A stretch of DNA of 64,000 bases from Actinacidiphila fildesensis (GCF_042652185.1 NZ_JBHSIX010000021.1); one strand, 5' to 3'. Shown: positions 26,717 to 35,404, counted from the first letter of the stretch. Notes: a model not told the origin generated them from the sequence alone. Numbers and translations are program-made.

Positions 26717-28255
26717 TTACTTGGTGACGGCGTCCAGGGCGTCGACGATGCCGTACCCGTAGAAGCTGTTCAGCCGCTTCGGGCCGGTGCAGGTGGCGTC
26801 CTGCACTCCGTTGCCGTCCGGGTCGTACAGGCCCGTCGGGCAGCCGGGGTTGTCGGCCTCGGCCTTGAGCAGCCACTGGATCTGCTCGGGCGTGGCGTGC
26901 GGGTGCCTGCTCTTGATGAGCGCCGCGACGGCCGCCACGTGCGGGCTGGCCATCGAGGTGCCCTGCAGGTATCCGTAGGTGTTGCCGGGCAGCGTGGCCA
27001 GGATCCGGCCGTTCTTGTCCGGGGTTCCCGGGATCTGGTACTTGTCCCCGCCGGGGGCGGCGACGTCGATGACGCCCCGGCCGTAGCTGGAGTAGTACGA
27101 CTTGAGGTTCTGCACGCCGGTCGCGGAGACCGTGACGACGCCGGGCAGCTGGGTCGGGATGTCGAAGCACTTGTGCGGGTCGACGGTGCGGTCGACCGGG
27201 GTGCCGTCGTCCGGGCTGGACGCGTCGGAGAGCGCGTTCGAGTCCAGGTCGTCGTTGGAGTTGCCGGCCGACGCGACGTTCAGTACGCCCTTGCGCTCGG
27301 AGTACTTCGACGCGCGGTTGACCGCGTCGACGATCGCGCGCTGGTCGGGGTCGTCCAGGCAGTTGTAGAGCCACGGGTCGATGTAATAGCTGTTGTTCGT
27401 CACGGAGATGCCGTGGTCGGCGGCGAAGACGAACGCGCAGACCACGCTCTCCGGGTAGAACAGGCTGGTGACGGGGTCGCTGACCTTGATGGCCGCGACC
27501 TTGACGTTGGGTGCGACACCGGCCACGCCGATGCCGTTGCGCGCCGCGGCGATCTCGCCCGCCACATGCGTGCCGTGGTAGTCACTGGCCGGGTCGTACG
27601 GGCGCCAGGCGCCCGGGGTGGTGTCGGCCACTCCGCCCACGCAGTTCGCGGACTGCGAGGCGGAGAAGTTCGCGGCGAGATCCGGGTGGGTGTCATCGAT
27701 ACCGGTGTCGATGACACCGACCGTGACCTTCCGGCTGCCCGGGTTGATCTTCGCGGCCTTGTCGGCCTTGATGGCCACCAGGTCCCACTGGTTCGCCTCC
27801 AGCGGTTCCTGCTCGGTGCCGGCCTTCGCGTTGGCCGCGGTCGCCGCGGCGACCTGTGCGGCCGTGAGCCGCTCCGGCGCACCCAGTTCGGTGGTCGAGG
27901 CCGGGGCGATGGCGGCGGTGCGGGTGGCGCCCGCGGTCTGTACTCCATGGGCCTTGCGTATCGCGGCGGCGAAGCCCGGGTTCGCCGAGTGCACGACGAT
28001 GACGCCGATCTTCTCGTACGAGATGACCACCTGGCCGCCGGCCCGGGATATCGCGTGTTCGACGCTCTTGACGGTGCCGTGGTCCACGTTGGTGTTGACC
28101 ACGTAGGACAGCAGCGGGCCGTCGGCCGCCACCGTGCTGTCCGCCGCCGACGCCGAAGCGGCGCCCGGCAGTACGGCGACGGCTGCCGCCAGCGCCATCC
28201 CGACGGTCGCCGCGAGCATGCGGCGCCGTCCGGACCGTCTGTGAAGAGGAACCAT
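26717..28255 (-). CDS. Secreted S8 family serine peptidase (subtilase)
   Basis: Secreted protease of 512 residues. A twin-Arg-like basic start (HRRSGRRR) and a hydrophobic stretch to about residue 37 (GAASASA cleavage region) form the signal peptide. A propeptide of about 130 residues follows. The catalytic triad is complete: D183 in GVIDTGIDDTH, H227 in DYHGTHVAGE and S434 in GTSMASPHV, with oxyanion Asn in ASAGNSN (about 332). No C-terminal P-domain is present. The ATG at 28255 has GGAGAT ahead, and a promoter-like pair lies about 75 bp upstream. Likely an extracellular nutrient protease. Confidence 0.93.
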   Translation of the reverse strand: MVPLHRRSGRRRMLAATVGMALAAAVAVLPGAASASAADSTVAADGPLLSYVVNTNVDHGTVKSVEHAISRAGGQVVISYEKIGVIVVHSANPGFAAAIRKAHGVQTAGATRTAAIAPASTTELGAPERLTAAQVAAATAANAKAGTEQEPLEANQWDLVAIKADKAAKINPGSRKVTVGVIDTGIDDTHPDLAANFSASQSANCVGGVADTTPGAWRPYDPASDYHGTHVAGEIAAARNGIGVAGVAPNVKVAAIKVSDPVTSLFYPESVVCAFVFAADHGISVTNNSYYIDPWLYNCLDDPDQRAIVDAVNRASKYSERKGVLNVASAGNSNDDLDSNALSDASSPDDGTPVDRTVDPHKCFDIPTQLPGVVTVSATGVQNLKSYYSSYGRGVIDVAAPGGDKYQIPGTPDKNGRILATLPGNTYGYLQGTSMASPHVAAVAALIKSRHPHATPEQIQWLLKAEADNPGCPTGLYDPDGNGVQDATCTGPKRLNSFYGYGIVDALDAVTK

Positions 28256-28323
28256 GGGATCTCCAATCGTCCAACGACCCGCCCTGACGGCACGGTTGCC
28301 GTTGGACGGGTACATGACGATGG

Positions 28324-28353
28324 AAGCTATCGTCGTACCGGTGGCGCCATCAA
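28324..28353 (-). promoter_or_regulatory. Predicted promoter of the subtilase gene
   Basis: Minus-strand TTGATG (28353-28348) and TAGCTT (28329-28324) with an 18-bp spacer, about 69 bp before the start codon. Confidence 0.45.
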
Positions 28354-28737
28354 TGGATTGCGGTGGAAATCCCGGATTCCTACCGGATTCCCGTTCGAAC
28401 CGGTGGCGCGTCAGCCACCGCTGTGGCCGGACCGCAGCGCCTCGATGCTCAACAGGGGTATGACCACCCGCGGTCCGTACCACCGCCCGGGCGCCGCGCG
28501 GCCGGCCGGCTGCGGTGCCGCGGCCACCGGGACGGTCAACCGGACGGCCCCGTAGGGCAGTCGGTGCGGACCCGGGGGCGGGGAACTCGGCGGGGTGTTC
28601 ACGGGCGATGTCCTCGGTGCTGCGTCACGGCCGCGTCCGGGCCGCTTCGTGGCGGTGCTGGGCACTCTGTACAACGAAGCGCCCCGGTCCCGGTGTCGGC
28701 CCTGATCCGGATGGCGGCAGATTTCACCCATGGCCTG

Positions 28738-28766
28738 TTGAACACCCGCCGTCACACCTCTAACAT
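28738..28766 (+). promoter_or_regulatory. Predicted promoter of the DUF485-ActP operon
   Basis: TTGAAC (28738-28743), a 17-bp spacer and TAACAT (28761-28766) make a good housekeeping-type promoter 47 bp before the DUF485 GTG. Confidence 0.6.
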
Positions 28767-28812
28767 GCGGTCTCCGATCATCGACGTGACGCAGATCACT
28801 CATGGAGGCACC

Positions 28813-29238
28813 GTGGATCCCGCACCACCGTCCGCCACCCCGGGCCCGCCGACCCCCGCCTCGTACTCCGAGGTCGAGGCGAGCCCGGAATTCGGCGAAC
28901 TACGGCACTCCTACCGGGTGTTCGCGTTCCCGGTCACCGTCGCCTTCCTCGCCTGGTACCTGCTGTACGTACTCCTGTCGAGTTACGCGGGCGGGTTCAT
29001 GGCGACCAAGGTCGTCGGGCACATCAACGTGGCCTTCGTCTTCGGCCTCGCGCAGTTCCTCACCACGTTCCTCATCGCGTGGATATACGCCAGGTACGCG
29101 AATGCCCGGCTCGACCCGGGGGCCGAGGCCCTCAAGGCGCGGCTGGAGAACCGCACCGCGTCGGTCGGCCTCGACCCGGCGGCCGAGGTTCCCGGGGCGC
29201 GGCTGGAGAACGACGCTACGTTGGAGGACCGCTCATGA
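28813..29238 (+). CDS. DUF485 domain-containing membrane protein
   Basis: Protein of 141 residues, partner of acetate permeases. After a Pro-rich N-terminus comes the DUF485 core with YRVFAFPVTVAFLAWYLLYV and a second helix (INVAFVFGLAQFLTTFLIAW) ending IYARYANARLDP. The C-terminal 40 residues consist of two tandem copies of a 20-residue unit (LDPGAEALKARLEN and LDPAAEVPGARLEN), an unusual extension. The GTG at 28813 follows GGAGG by 4 nt. Its stop overlaps the ActP start (ATGA), so the two are translated together as in other yjcH-actP operons. Confidence 0.9.
   Translation: MDPAPPSATPGPPTPASYSEVEASPEFGELRHSYRVFAFPVTVAFLAWYLLYVLLSSYAGGFMATKVVGHINVAFVFGLAQFLTTFLIAWIYARYANARLDPGAEALKARLENRTASVGLDPAAEVPGARLENDATLEDRS
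29101..29220 (+). repeat. Tandem 60-bp duplication inside the DUF485 gene
   Basis: Bases 29101-29160 and 29161-29220 align column by column with identical blocks TCGACCCGG, GGCCGAGG and GCGCGGCTGGAGAAC. The period is 60 bp, giving two 20-residue units at the protein's C-terminus. Confidence 0.85.
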
Positions 29239-30863
29239 CCACCGGCACGATCAACCTGGCGGCCGAGGCGGCGGCGTCCGAGCACCGCACCCTGATCATC
29301 ACGCTCTTCTCCGTGTTCGTCGTCATCACCCTCGGCATCACCGTCTGGGCCGGCCGCCAGACGAAGGACGCCACCGACTTCTACGCGGGTGGCCGCGGCT
29401 TCACCGGGTTCCAGAACGGTCTGGCGATCTCCGGCGACTACATGTCCGCCGCGTCGTTCCTCGGTATCGCCGGCGCCATCGCGCTCGTCGGCTACGACGG
29501 CTTCCTCTACTCGATCGGCTTCCTGGTCGCCTGGCTGGTCGCCCTGCTGCTGGTCGCGGAACCGCTGCGCAACTCCGGCCGCTTCACCATGGCCGACATG
29601 CTCGCGTACCGGCTGCGCCAGCGACCGGTGCGCACCGCCGCCGGCACCTCGACCATCGTCGTGTCGATCTTCTATCTGCTGGCCCAGATGGTCGGCGCGG
29701 GCGCCCTGGTCTCGCTGCTGCTCGGTGTCACCGGCGAGGGCCCGAAGCGGCTGATCGTGGCGCTGGTCGGCATCGTCATGGTGCTGTACGTGACGATCGG
29801 CGGCATGAAGGGCACGACCTGGGTGCAGATCATCAAGGCCGTGATGCTGATCCTCGGCACCCTGCTGATCACCATCCTGGTGCTCAACAAGTTCCACTGG
29901 AACCCGTCCACGCTGCTGGGCGCCGCGGCCGAGAAGAGCGGCCAGGGGCACAAGTTCCTGGAGCCCGGCCTCAAGTACGGCATCGACAGCACCAGCAAGA
30001 TCAACTTCATCTCGCTGGGCCTGGCCCTCGTCCTGGGCACCGCCGGGCTGCCGCACATCCTGGTGCGCTTCTACACCGTGCCGTCCGCGAAGGTCGCCCG
30101 TAAGTCCGTGAACTGGGCGATCGGCATCATCGGCGGCTTCTATCTGATGACCATCGCCCTCGGGTTCGGTGCGGCGGCGCTGGTCGGCGCCGCCAAGATC
30201 AAGGCGAGCGACAAGTCCGGCAACACCGCGGCGCCGCTGCTCGCCGAGTACGTCGGCGGCGGCCCCGGCACCACCGGCGGCGCGATCCTGCTCGCGGTGA
30301 TCTCCGCGGTGGCCTTCGCCACCATCCTCGCCGTCGTCGCCGGCCTCACCCTCGCCTCGTCGGCCTCGTTCGCGCACGACCTGTGGGCCAACGTGATCCG
30401 CAAGGGCAAGGTGAGCGAGAAGAACGAGGTCATCACCGCCAAGATCGCCGCGGTCGCGATCGGCGCGGTCTCCATCGGGCTCGGCATGTACGCCACCAAA
30501 CTCAACGCGGCGGCCCTGGTGGCGCTCGCCTTCGCGGTGGCCGCCTCCGCCAACCTGCCGACCATCCTCTACAGCCTGTACTGGAAGAAGTTCACCACCT
30601 CGGGAGCGACCTGGTCGATCTACGGAGGACTGGTCTCCTCGGTCGCCCTGGTGATCTTCTCGCCGGTCGTCTCCGGCGCCCCCGACTCCCTCTTCACCGG
30701 CAGCGACTTCCACTGGTTCCCGCTGGGCAACCCGGGCATCGTCTCCATCCCGCTGGGCTTCCTGCTCGGCTGGCTGGGCACGGTCCTGTCCAAGGAGGAG
30801 CCGGACCTCGAGAAGTACAAGGAGCTGGAGGTCCGCTCCATGACCGGCGCCGGGGCACACTGA
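29235..30863 (+). CDS. actP: Cation/acetate symporter (SSS family, ActP-like)
   Basis: Solute:sodium symporter of 542 residues with about 13 membrane helices. Family landmarks are TDFYAGGRGFTGFQNGLAI near the N-terminus, GDYMSAASFLGIAG, and SLGLALVLGTAGLPHILVRF in the middle, all typical of ActP acetate permeases. The DUF485 partner directly upstream supports acetate or another short carboxylate as substrate. The ATG sits in an ATGA overlap with DUF485. A long extracytoplasmic loop (about 225-260) is rich in Lys/Gly. The symbol follows the family and is not proven for this protein. Confidence 0.88.
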   Translation: MTTGTINLAAEAAASEHRTLIITLFSVFVVITLGITVWAGRQTKDATDFYAGGRGFTGFQNGLAISGDYMSAASFLGIAGAIALVGYDGFLYSIGFLVAWLVALLLVAEPLRNSGRFTMADMLAYRLRQRPVRTAAGTSTIVVSIFYLLAQMVGAGALVSLLLGVTGEGPKRLIVALVGIVMVLYVTIGGMKGTTWVQIIKAVMLILGTLLITILVLNKFHWNPSTLLGAAAEKSGQGHKFLEPGLKYGIDSTSKINFISLGLALVLGTAGLPHILVRFYTVPSAKVARKSVNWAIGIIGGFYLMTIALGFGAAALVGAAKIKASDKSGNTAAPLLAEYVGGGPGTTGGAILLAVISAVAFATILAVVAGLTLASSASFAHDLWANVIRKGKVSEKNEVITAKIAAVAIGAVSIGLGMYATKLNAAALVALAFAVAASANLPTILYSLYWKKFTTSGATWSIYGGLVSSVALVIFSPVVSGAPDSLFTGSDFHWFPLGNPGIVSIPLGFLLGWLGTVLSKEEPDLEKYKELEVRSMTGAGAH

Positions 30864-30903
30864 CCGGCCTGCCCCCCACGAGAGACCACGATTCAACAAA
30901 CTG

Positions 30904-30931
30904 TTGCAATATGGGGCCCATCGCGTACGCT
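30904..30931 (+). promoter_or_regulatory. Predicted promoter of moaA
   Basis: TTGCAA (30904-30909), a 16-bp spacer and TACGCT (30926-30931) lie 80 bp before the moaA GTG, in a short AT-rich patch that also carries a small dyad CAACA/TGTTG (30894-30906). Confidence 0.5.
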
Positions 30932-31010
30932 GCGGCGATACGCGGTGGGTCACCGTGGTCCTAAGCTGGAGTGGCGGGCGCACCTGGTGCCCGCGAGGGA
31001 GGCGGAACGC

Positions 31011-32000
31011 GTGCTGATCGACACCTACGGACGCGTGGCCACCGATCTGCGGGTCTCGCTGACCGACCGGTGCAATCTGCGCTGCACGTACTGCATGCCC
31101 GAGGAGGGCCTGCAGTGGCTGGCCAAGCCCGAGCTGCTCACCGACGACGAGATCGTCCGGATGGTACGGATCGGCGTCACCGACCTCGGCGTCAAGGACG
31201 TCCGCTTCACCGGCGGCGAGCCGCTGCTGCGCCCGGGCCTGGTCGGCATCATCGAACGCGTCGCGGCCCTCGAACCCCGCCCCCGGATATCGCTGACCAC
31301 CAACGGCATCGGCCTCGGACGCACCGCAGCCGCGCTGCGCGACGCCGGCCTGAACCGGGTCAACGTCTCCCTCGACACCCTGCGCCCCGAGGTCTTCCAG
31401 GCCATGACCCGGCGCAAGCGCCACCACGACGTCATCGGCGGGCTGGAAGCGGCCCGCGCCGCCGGCCTGGCCCCGGTGAAGGTCAACGCGGTCCTCATGC
31501 GCGGCGTCAACGACGACGAGGCCCCGGACCTGCTCCAGTGGGCCGTCGAGAACGACTACGAGCTGCGCTTCATCGAGCAGATGCCGCTGGACGCGCAGCA
31601 CGGCTGGCAGCGCAGCGACATGGTGACGGCCGAGGAGATCCTGGAGAGCCTCAGGACCCGCTTCACGCTCACCCCCGAGCCCAACGGGGCCCGCGGCTCC
31701 GCGCCCGCCGAACGCTGGCTGGTGGACGGCGGCCCGGCCCGGGTCGGCGTCATCGCCTCCGTGACCCGCCCCTTCTGCCGCGCCTGCGACCGTACCCGGC
31801 TCACCGCCGACGGCCAGGTCCGCGACTGCCTCTTCGCCCGCACCGAGTCCGACCTGCGCGCCCCGCTGCGCTCCGGTGCCACCGACGCGGAGATCGCCGC
31901 GCTGTGGAAGACCGCGATGTGGGGCAAGAAGGCCGGCTCCGGGCTCGACGACCCGTCGTTCCTGCAGCCTGACCGCCCGATGTCGGCGATCGGCGGCTAG
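31011..32000 (+). CDS. moaA: GTP 3',8-cyclase MoaA
   Basis: Radical SAM enzyme of molybdenum cofactor synthesis, 329 residues, which converts GTP to the cyclic precursor. The SAM-binding iron-sulphur cluster is held by C21, C25 and C28 in CNLRCTYC; FTGGEPLLRPG follows. The second cluster is in CRACDRTRL and DCLFA near the C-terminus, and the protein ends in Gly-Gly (SAIGG), which MoaA needs for GTP turnover. The GTG at 31011 has GGAGG 8 nt upstream; an in-frame ATG at 30945 lacks one. No other mo-genes are adjacent; it has its own promoter and terminator. Confidence 0.96.
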   Translation: MLIDTYGRVATDLRVSLTDRCNLRCTYCMPEEGLQWLAKPELLTDDEIVRMVRIGVTDLGVKDVRFTGGEPLLRPGLVGIIERVAALEPRPRISLTTNGIGLGRTAAALRDAGLNRVNVSLDTLRPEVFQAMTRRKRHHDVIGGLEAARAAGLAPVKVNAVLMRGVNDDEAPDLLQWAVENDYELRFIEQMPLDAQHGWQRSDMVTAEEILESLRTRFTLTPEPNGARGSAPAERWLVDGGPARVGVIASVTRPFCRACDRTRLTADGQVRDCLFARTESDLRAPLRSGATDAEIAALWKTAMWGKKAGSGLDDPSFLQPDRPMSAIGG

Positions 32001-32007
32001 TACCCGC

Positions 32008-32059
32008 CCGACCCCGGAGTCCGACCCCGGAATCCGACCCCGGAATCCGGGGCCGGAGT
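32008..32059. repeat. Tandem 13-bp repeats after moaA
   Basis: Units CCGACCCCGGAGT, CCGACCCCGGAAT, CCGACCCCGGAAT and a degenerate CCGGGGCCGGAGT follow each other directly. The last two form the hairpin CCCCGG-AAT-CCGGGG (32037-32051), which can act as the moaA terminator. Confidence 0.75.
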
Positions 32060-32102
32060 CTGCGTCTGGTCCCGATGGGCCGGACCGCGGTTCCGTCCGC
32101 TA

Positions 32103-32375
32103 TCAGGACGCCGCCGGGCTCCCCGGTGCCGCGGGATTCTCCGGCGCGACGGGGTCCGCGGGGTCCGCAGGGTCCCGCCAGTCCGCGAACGGCACGACGT
32201 CCTTCAGGAACCCCCGCAGGTCCAGGAACTGCGACAGGTGCTCCCGGTGCTCGTCACAGGCGAGCCAGGTCTTCCGGCGGTCCGGGGTGTGCAGTTTGGG
32301 GTTGTTCCACGCCAGCACCCACGCGGCGGTGGTGCGGCAGCCCTTGGCCGAGCAGATCGGCGTCACGTCGTTCAT
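32103..32375 (-). CDS. Small conserved hypothetical protein, possible zinc binder
   Basis: Ninety residues starting MNDVTPICSAKGCRTTAAWVL. Two Cys near the N-terminus (CSAKGC) and CDEH around residue 40 could bind one zinc ion. W-rich AAWVLAWNNPKLH and WLACDEHREHLSQFLDLRGF look structured. The C-terminal 25 residues (ADWRDPADPADPVAPENPA) are repetitive and disordered. Similar short proteins occur across actinobacteria without known role. It is convergent with moaA and has no operon partner close by. Confidence 0.75.
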   Translation of the reverse strand: MNDVTPICSAKGCRTTAAWVLAWNNPKLHTPDRRKTWLACDEHREHLSQFLDLRGFLKDVVPFADWRDPADPADPVAPENPAAPGSPAAS

Positions 32376-32552
32376 AGCTGCCAGTAAACATGGCGACGCC
32401 GGGCAGCCACGGGGGGAGCCGCCCGGCGTCGGTCCGTCGCTCCGACGGGGGATGCGGAGCGCGTACGAAGTATGTCACGCGTGCACCCCGGTCGAGGAGT
32501 GGATCCTCATGATTGATCTGAGCTTTTCTTGAGGTTTCCGGCCAGCCGCGGC

Positions 32553-32915
32553 TCAGTTTCGACTGCTGTACGGACCCTCCGGATATTCCGTTCCGGGCTC
32601 CACGTGACCCTCCAGGACGACCGGTTCCAGCATCGGCCGGGTCGGCGGCGGGACGAAGGACGACGGCAGCGACGGCGCGTTCGCCCGTCCCGCGTTGGCG
32701 ATGACCACCGCGACATAGGGCAGCAGCGCGCCCAGCACCAGCGCGACCCAGGCCAGCGGCCGCTGTACGTTCCACAAGGTCACGGTCGCGATGACCGAGG
32801 CGGTACGGACCAGCATCGAGATGACGTAGCGGCGCTGCCTGCCCTGTACATCCTGAGTGAGACCGGTCCGGGCTCCGGTGATCCGGAAGACCTCGCCGTC
32901 ACTGTGCTTCCGCAT
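32553..32915 (-). CDS. DUF3099 domain-containing membrane protein
   Basis: Protein of 120 residues. The start FRITGARTGLTQDVQGRQRR leads into two transmembrane helices (about 31-50, YVISMLVRTASVIATVTLW, and about 55-75, LAWVALVLGALLPYVAVVIA), with a Pro/Glu-rich C-terminal tail. The QGRQRRYVISMLVRT segment is the hallmark of DUF3099. The ATG at 32915 is preceded by GGTGG; a GTG one codon upstream is possible. Function unknown. It is divergent from the GlsB/YeaQ-type gene across about 240 bp. Confidence 0.85.
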   Translation of the reverse strand: MRKHSDGEVFRITGARTGLTQDVQGRQRRYVISMLVRTASVIATVTLWNVQRPLAWVALVLGALLPYVAVVIANAGRANAPSLPSSFVPPPTRPMLEPVVLEGHVEPGTEYPEGPYSSRN

Positions 32916-33153
32916 CACATTCCACCGCCTGCTCGGCCCACCGGGCCGTACCGAATTCTGTTGCGGGGACCCGCCCCAGGCCCTTCTCACGGTACGCCGC
33001 GGGTCCGCCGCATTCGAGACCGGGGCCGCCCCGCGAGTGGCGTGCCGACCCCGTCGTACGGCGTATGGACGCCCCCGACATGCGGCGTAGCCCACCCCGG
33101 ATCAGACTGACGTCACGAGTGCATCGTCACTCGAACGCGAGGAGGCGTGTGAC

Positions 33154-33429
33154 ATGAGTTGGTTGTGGGCGATCATCGTCGGTCTGGTTCTGGGTCTGAT
33201 CGCGAAAGCGATCCTGCCCGGCAAGCAGTCCATCCCGCTGTGGCTGACCGCGATCTTCGGCATGCTCGGCAGCATCCTGGGCAACGCGGTGGCGACCTGG
33301 ATCGGCGTCAACGACACCAGTGGCATCGACTGGACCCGGCACCTGCTGCAGTTGCTCGGCGCCATCGCGGTGGTGGCCGTCGGCGACGGACTGTGGGCGG
33401 CGATCCGAGGCAAGAAGGAAGCCGCCTGA
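33154..33429 (+). CDS. GlsB/YeaQ/YmgE family stress response membrane protein
   Basis: Ninety-one residues with three helices: SWLWAIIVGLVLGLIAKAIL, LWLTAIFGMLGSILGNAVAT and the last near HLLQLLGAIAVVAVGDGLW. The G-L-I-A-K-x-I-L-P-G-K motif after helix one is typical of this transglycosylase-associated family, whose members respond to envelope stress in other bacteria. The ATG follows GAGGCG. It ends 6 bp before the convergent kptA stop, leaving no room for a terminator between them. Confidence 0.9.
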   Translation: MSWLWAIIVGLVLGLIAKAILPGKQSIPLWLTAIFGMLGSILGNAVATWIGVNDTSGIDWTRHLLQLLGAIAVVAVGDGLWAAIRGKKEAA

Positions 33430-33435
33430 CGACCC

Positions 33436-33996
33436 TCAGACCGGGCGCTGTCGCAACCGCGCCGGCGGAACCCGGTCGGTCAGCCACACGCCGTTGGCGC
33501 TGACCCGGAACACATGGCCCTCGGCGGCCAGCCCGGCAGCGTCCACCTCCAGCACCACCGGACGGCCGTGCCGCGCACCCACGCGCACGGCCGTCTCCAC
33601 GTCCGCCGACAGATGGACGTCCTGACGGGACATCGGCAGCAGCCCGTCCCGGAGGATCAGCGGCAGCGTCGTGGTCGCGGTGCCGTGGAACAGCACGTCG
33701 GGCGGCGGCGCGGCCGCCAGTCCGAGGTCCACCGGGACCGAGTGCCCCTGGCTGGCCCGGATGAGCCGGCCGTCCGGCGAGTACTCGTACCGCTTCTTGT
33801 TGTTCGTCGCGACGACATGGTCCAGCTCGGCGCGCGAGAAGCGGCGGCCCGCCCGGTCGCAGGCGGCGATCAGCTCGTCCACCGCCACCCAGCCGCCCTC
33901 GTCGAGGGTCACCCCGACCGCTCCCGGATCGTGCCGCAGCACCAGGGCCAGGAACTTCGAGACCTTGACCGTCCGCTTCTCGTCCACCGTCGTCAT
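33436..33996 (-). CDS. kptA: RNA 2'-phosphotransferase (KptA/Tpt1)
   Basis: Protein of 186 residues. Tpt1/KptA transfers an internal RNA 2'-phosphate to NAD. The N-terminal winged helix carries FLALVLRHDPGAVGV with the conserved Arg-His; NNKKRYE and IRASQGHS supply further Arg residues for phosphate binding; the ADP-ribosyl fold has LFHGT and DVHLSADVETAVRVGARHG. Length and order match bacterial KptA. In eukaryotes the enzyme finishes tRNA splicing; the bacterial substrate is unclear. The gene is downstream of the TldE gene stop by 13 bp on the same strand. Confidence 0.93.
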   Translation of the reverse strand: MTTVDEKRTVKVSKFLALVLRHDPGAVGVTLDEGGWVAVDELIAACDRAGRRFSRAELDHVVATNNKKRYEYSPDGRLIRASQGHSVPVDLGLAAAPPPDVLFHGTATTTLPLILRDGLLPMSRQDVHLSADVETAVRVGARHGRPVVLEVDAAGLAAEGHVFRVSANGVWLTDRVPPARLRQRPV

Positions 33997-34009
33997 CCTC
34001 CTGGCAGGG

Positions 34010-35404
34010 TCAGACGCCCTGGCTGACCGAACTCATGTTGAAGTCCGGGATCCGCATGGCCGGTGCCGCGGCCCGGGTGAAGTAGTCGCTCCACTCGCGC
34101 GGCAGCGTCCGCTCGGTGCGGCCGGTCTCGGCGACCCGGCCGAGCAGGTCCACCGGCGACTCGTTGAACCGGAAGTTGTTCACCGCGCCCGTCACCTCGC
34201 CGTTCTCGACCAGGTAGACCCCGTCCCGGGTGAGGCCGGTGAGCAGCAGCGTCGCCGGATCGACCTCGCGGATGTACCACAGGCAGGTCAGCAGCAGCCC
34301 GCGGTCGGTGGCCGCGACCATCTCCTCCAGCGACTTCGTGCCGCCGCCGTCCAGGATCAGGTTGTCGCCGGCCGGGGTCACCGGCAGGCCGGTGAGGCCC
34401 GCGCTGTGCCGGGTGGTGGGCAGCCGGTTGAGGACCCCGTCCCGGATCCAGTCGACCGGACCGACCGGCAGGCCGTTGTCGAACACCGAGGAGTCGTCGC
34501 CCGAGGCGTGCGCGATGACGAACGGCGCCGACTCCAGACCGGGCGCCTGCGGGTCGCTGCGCAGCGTCAGCGGCAGGTCGGAGAGTTTCTCCCCGACCCG
34601 GGTGCCGCCGCCGGGCTTGCTGAAGACGGTGCGGCCCTCGGCCGCGTCCCGGGCTCCGGACGACCACAGCTGGTAGATCGCCAGGTCCGCGACGGCGGTC
34701 GGCGGCAGCAGCGTCTCGTAGCGGCCGGCGGGCAGCTCGATCCGGCGCTCCGCCCAGGCGAGCCGCTGCGCGAGCTCCGCGTCGAGCGCCGCCGGGTCGA
34801 CGTCCTTGAAGTCCCGGGTCGAGGCACCGGCCCAGGCGGACCGGGAGCGGTCCGGCGACTTGGCGTTGAGTTCCATGGTGCCGGTCGGCTGGTCGTGCCG
34901 CAGCCGCAGCCCGGTGGAACTGCCCAGGTAGCTGGAGGTCACCGAGTGGAAGGCGAAGCCGTACAGCTGCCGTCCGCCGGCCCGCGCGGTCGCGAAGGAC
35001 TCGCCCAGCGCCGGTGCGAACGACCCGAAGACCTCGGAGGAGGTCTCGGCGGGCGGCTCGGTGAAGGCGGCGGAGTGCGCGGTCCCCTCGACGAGCGGCT
35101 GCGCGTCCTCGGCCGGTCCCGCGGCGCGGGCCGCCTCCTCAGCGGCCCGGACCAGCGGCTCCAGATCGTCGGTGGTCACCGCGGAGCGGGACACCACACC
35201 GGAGGCGGCGCCCTGCGAGCCGTTCACCGTCGCGATGACGGTGAGGGTGCGGCCCCGGGTCACGCCGTTGGTGGTCAGCGCGTTGCCCGCCCAGCGCAGG
35301 TTGGCGCTGGACTCCTCGTCCGCGATGACGACGCAGCCGTCGGCGCGGGACAGTGCCAGGGCGCGCTCGACGATCTCGTGCGGAGCGGTGCTGCGGGGGC
35401 TCAT
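34010..35404 (-). CDS. Metallopeptidase TldE/PmbA-type subunit
   Basis: Protein of 464 residues, the non-catalytic partner in TldD/TldE. It has the family N-terminus EIVERALALSRADGCVVIAD and the C-terminal LLTCLWYIREVDPATLLLTG, VYLVENGEVTGAVNNFRFNE, but no HExxxH zinc motif, which separates it from the TldD neighbour. In E. coli the heterodimer is a tubular zinc protease for unfolded peptides and some ribosomal peptide antibiotics. The start overlaps the TldD stop by 4 bases, giving coupled translation and equal amounts. Confidence 0.92.
   Translation of the reverse strand: MSPRSTAPHEIVERALALSRADGCVVIADEESSANLRWAGNALTTNGVTRGRTLTVIATVNGSQGAASGVVSRSAVTTDDLEPLVRAAEEAARAAGPAEDAQPLVEGTAHSAAFTEPPAETSSEVFGSFAPALGESFATARAGGRQLYGFAFHSVTSSYLGSSTGLRLRHDQPTGTMELNAKSPDRSRSAWAGASTRDFKDVDPAALDAELAQRLAWAERRIELPAGRYETLLPPTAVADLAIYQLWSSGARDAAEGRTVFSKPGGGTRVGEKLSDLPLTLRSDPQAPGLESAPFVIAHASGDDSSVFDNGLPVGPVDWIRDGVLNRLPTTRHSAGLTGLPVTPAGDNLILDGGGTKSLEEMVAATDRGLLLTCLWYIREVDPATLLLTGLTRDGVYLVENGEVTGAVNNFRFNESPVDLLGRVAETGRTERTLPREWSDYFTRAAAPAMRIPDFNMSSVSQGV

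Larger units (their letters stand above)
28256..28812. other. 557-bp divergent intergenic region
   Basis: It lies between the leftward subtilase and the rightward DUF485/ActP operon. It contains a predicted promoter for each direction (28324-28353 and 28738-28766). No convincing gene is seen in the roughly 380 bp between them. Confidence 0.55.

Noticed and set aside
26717..28255. Subtilase as a RiPP or lantibiotic leader peptidase
   Set aside because: No precursor peptide or modification enzyme is near; signal and propeptide fit an ordinary secreted protease.
28983..31601. An 872-codon minus-strand open frame opposite actP and moaA
   Set aside because: Composition is Gly/Asp/Arg/His-rich with no fold, and actP and moaA are unmistakable on the plus strand.
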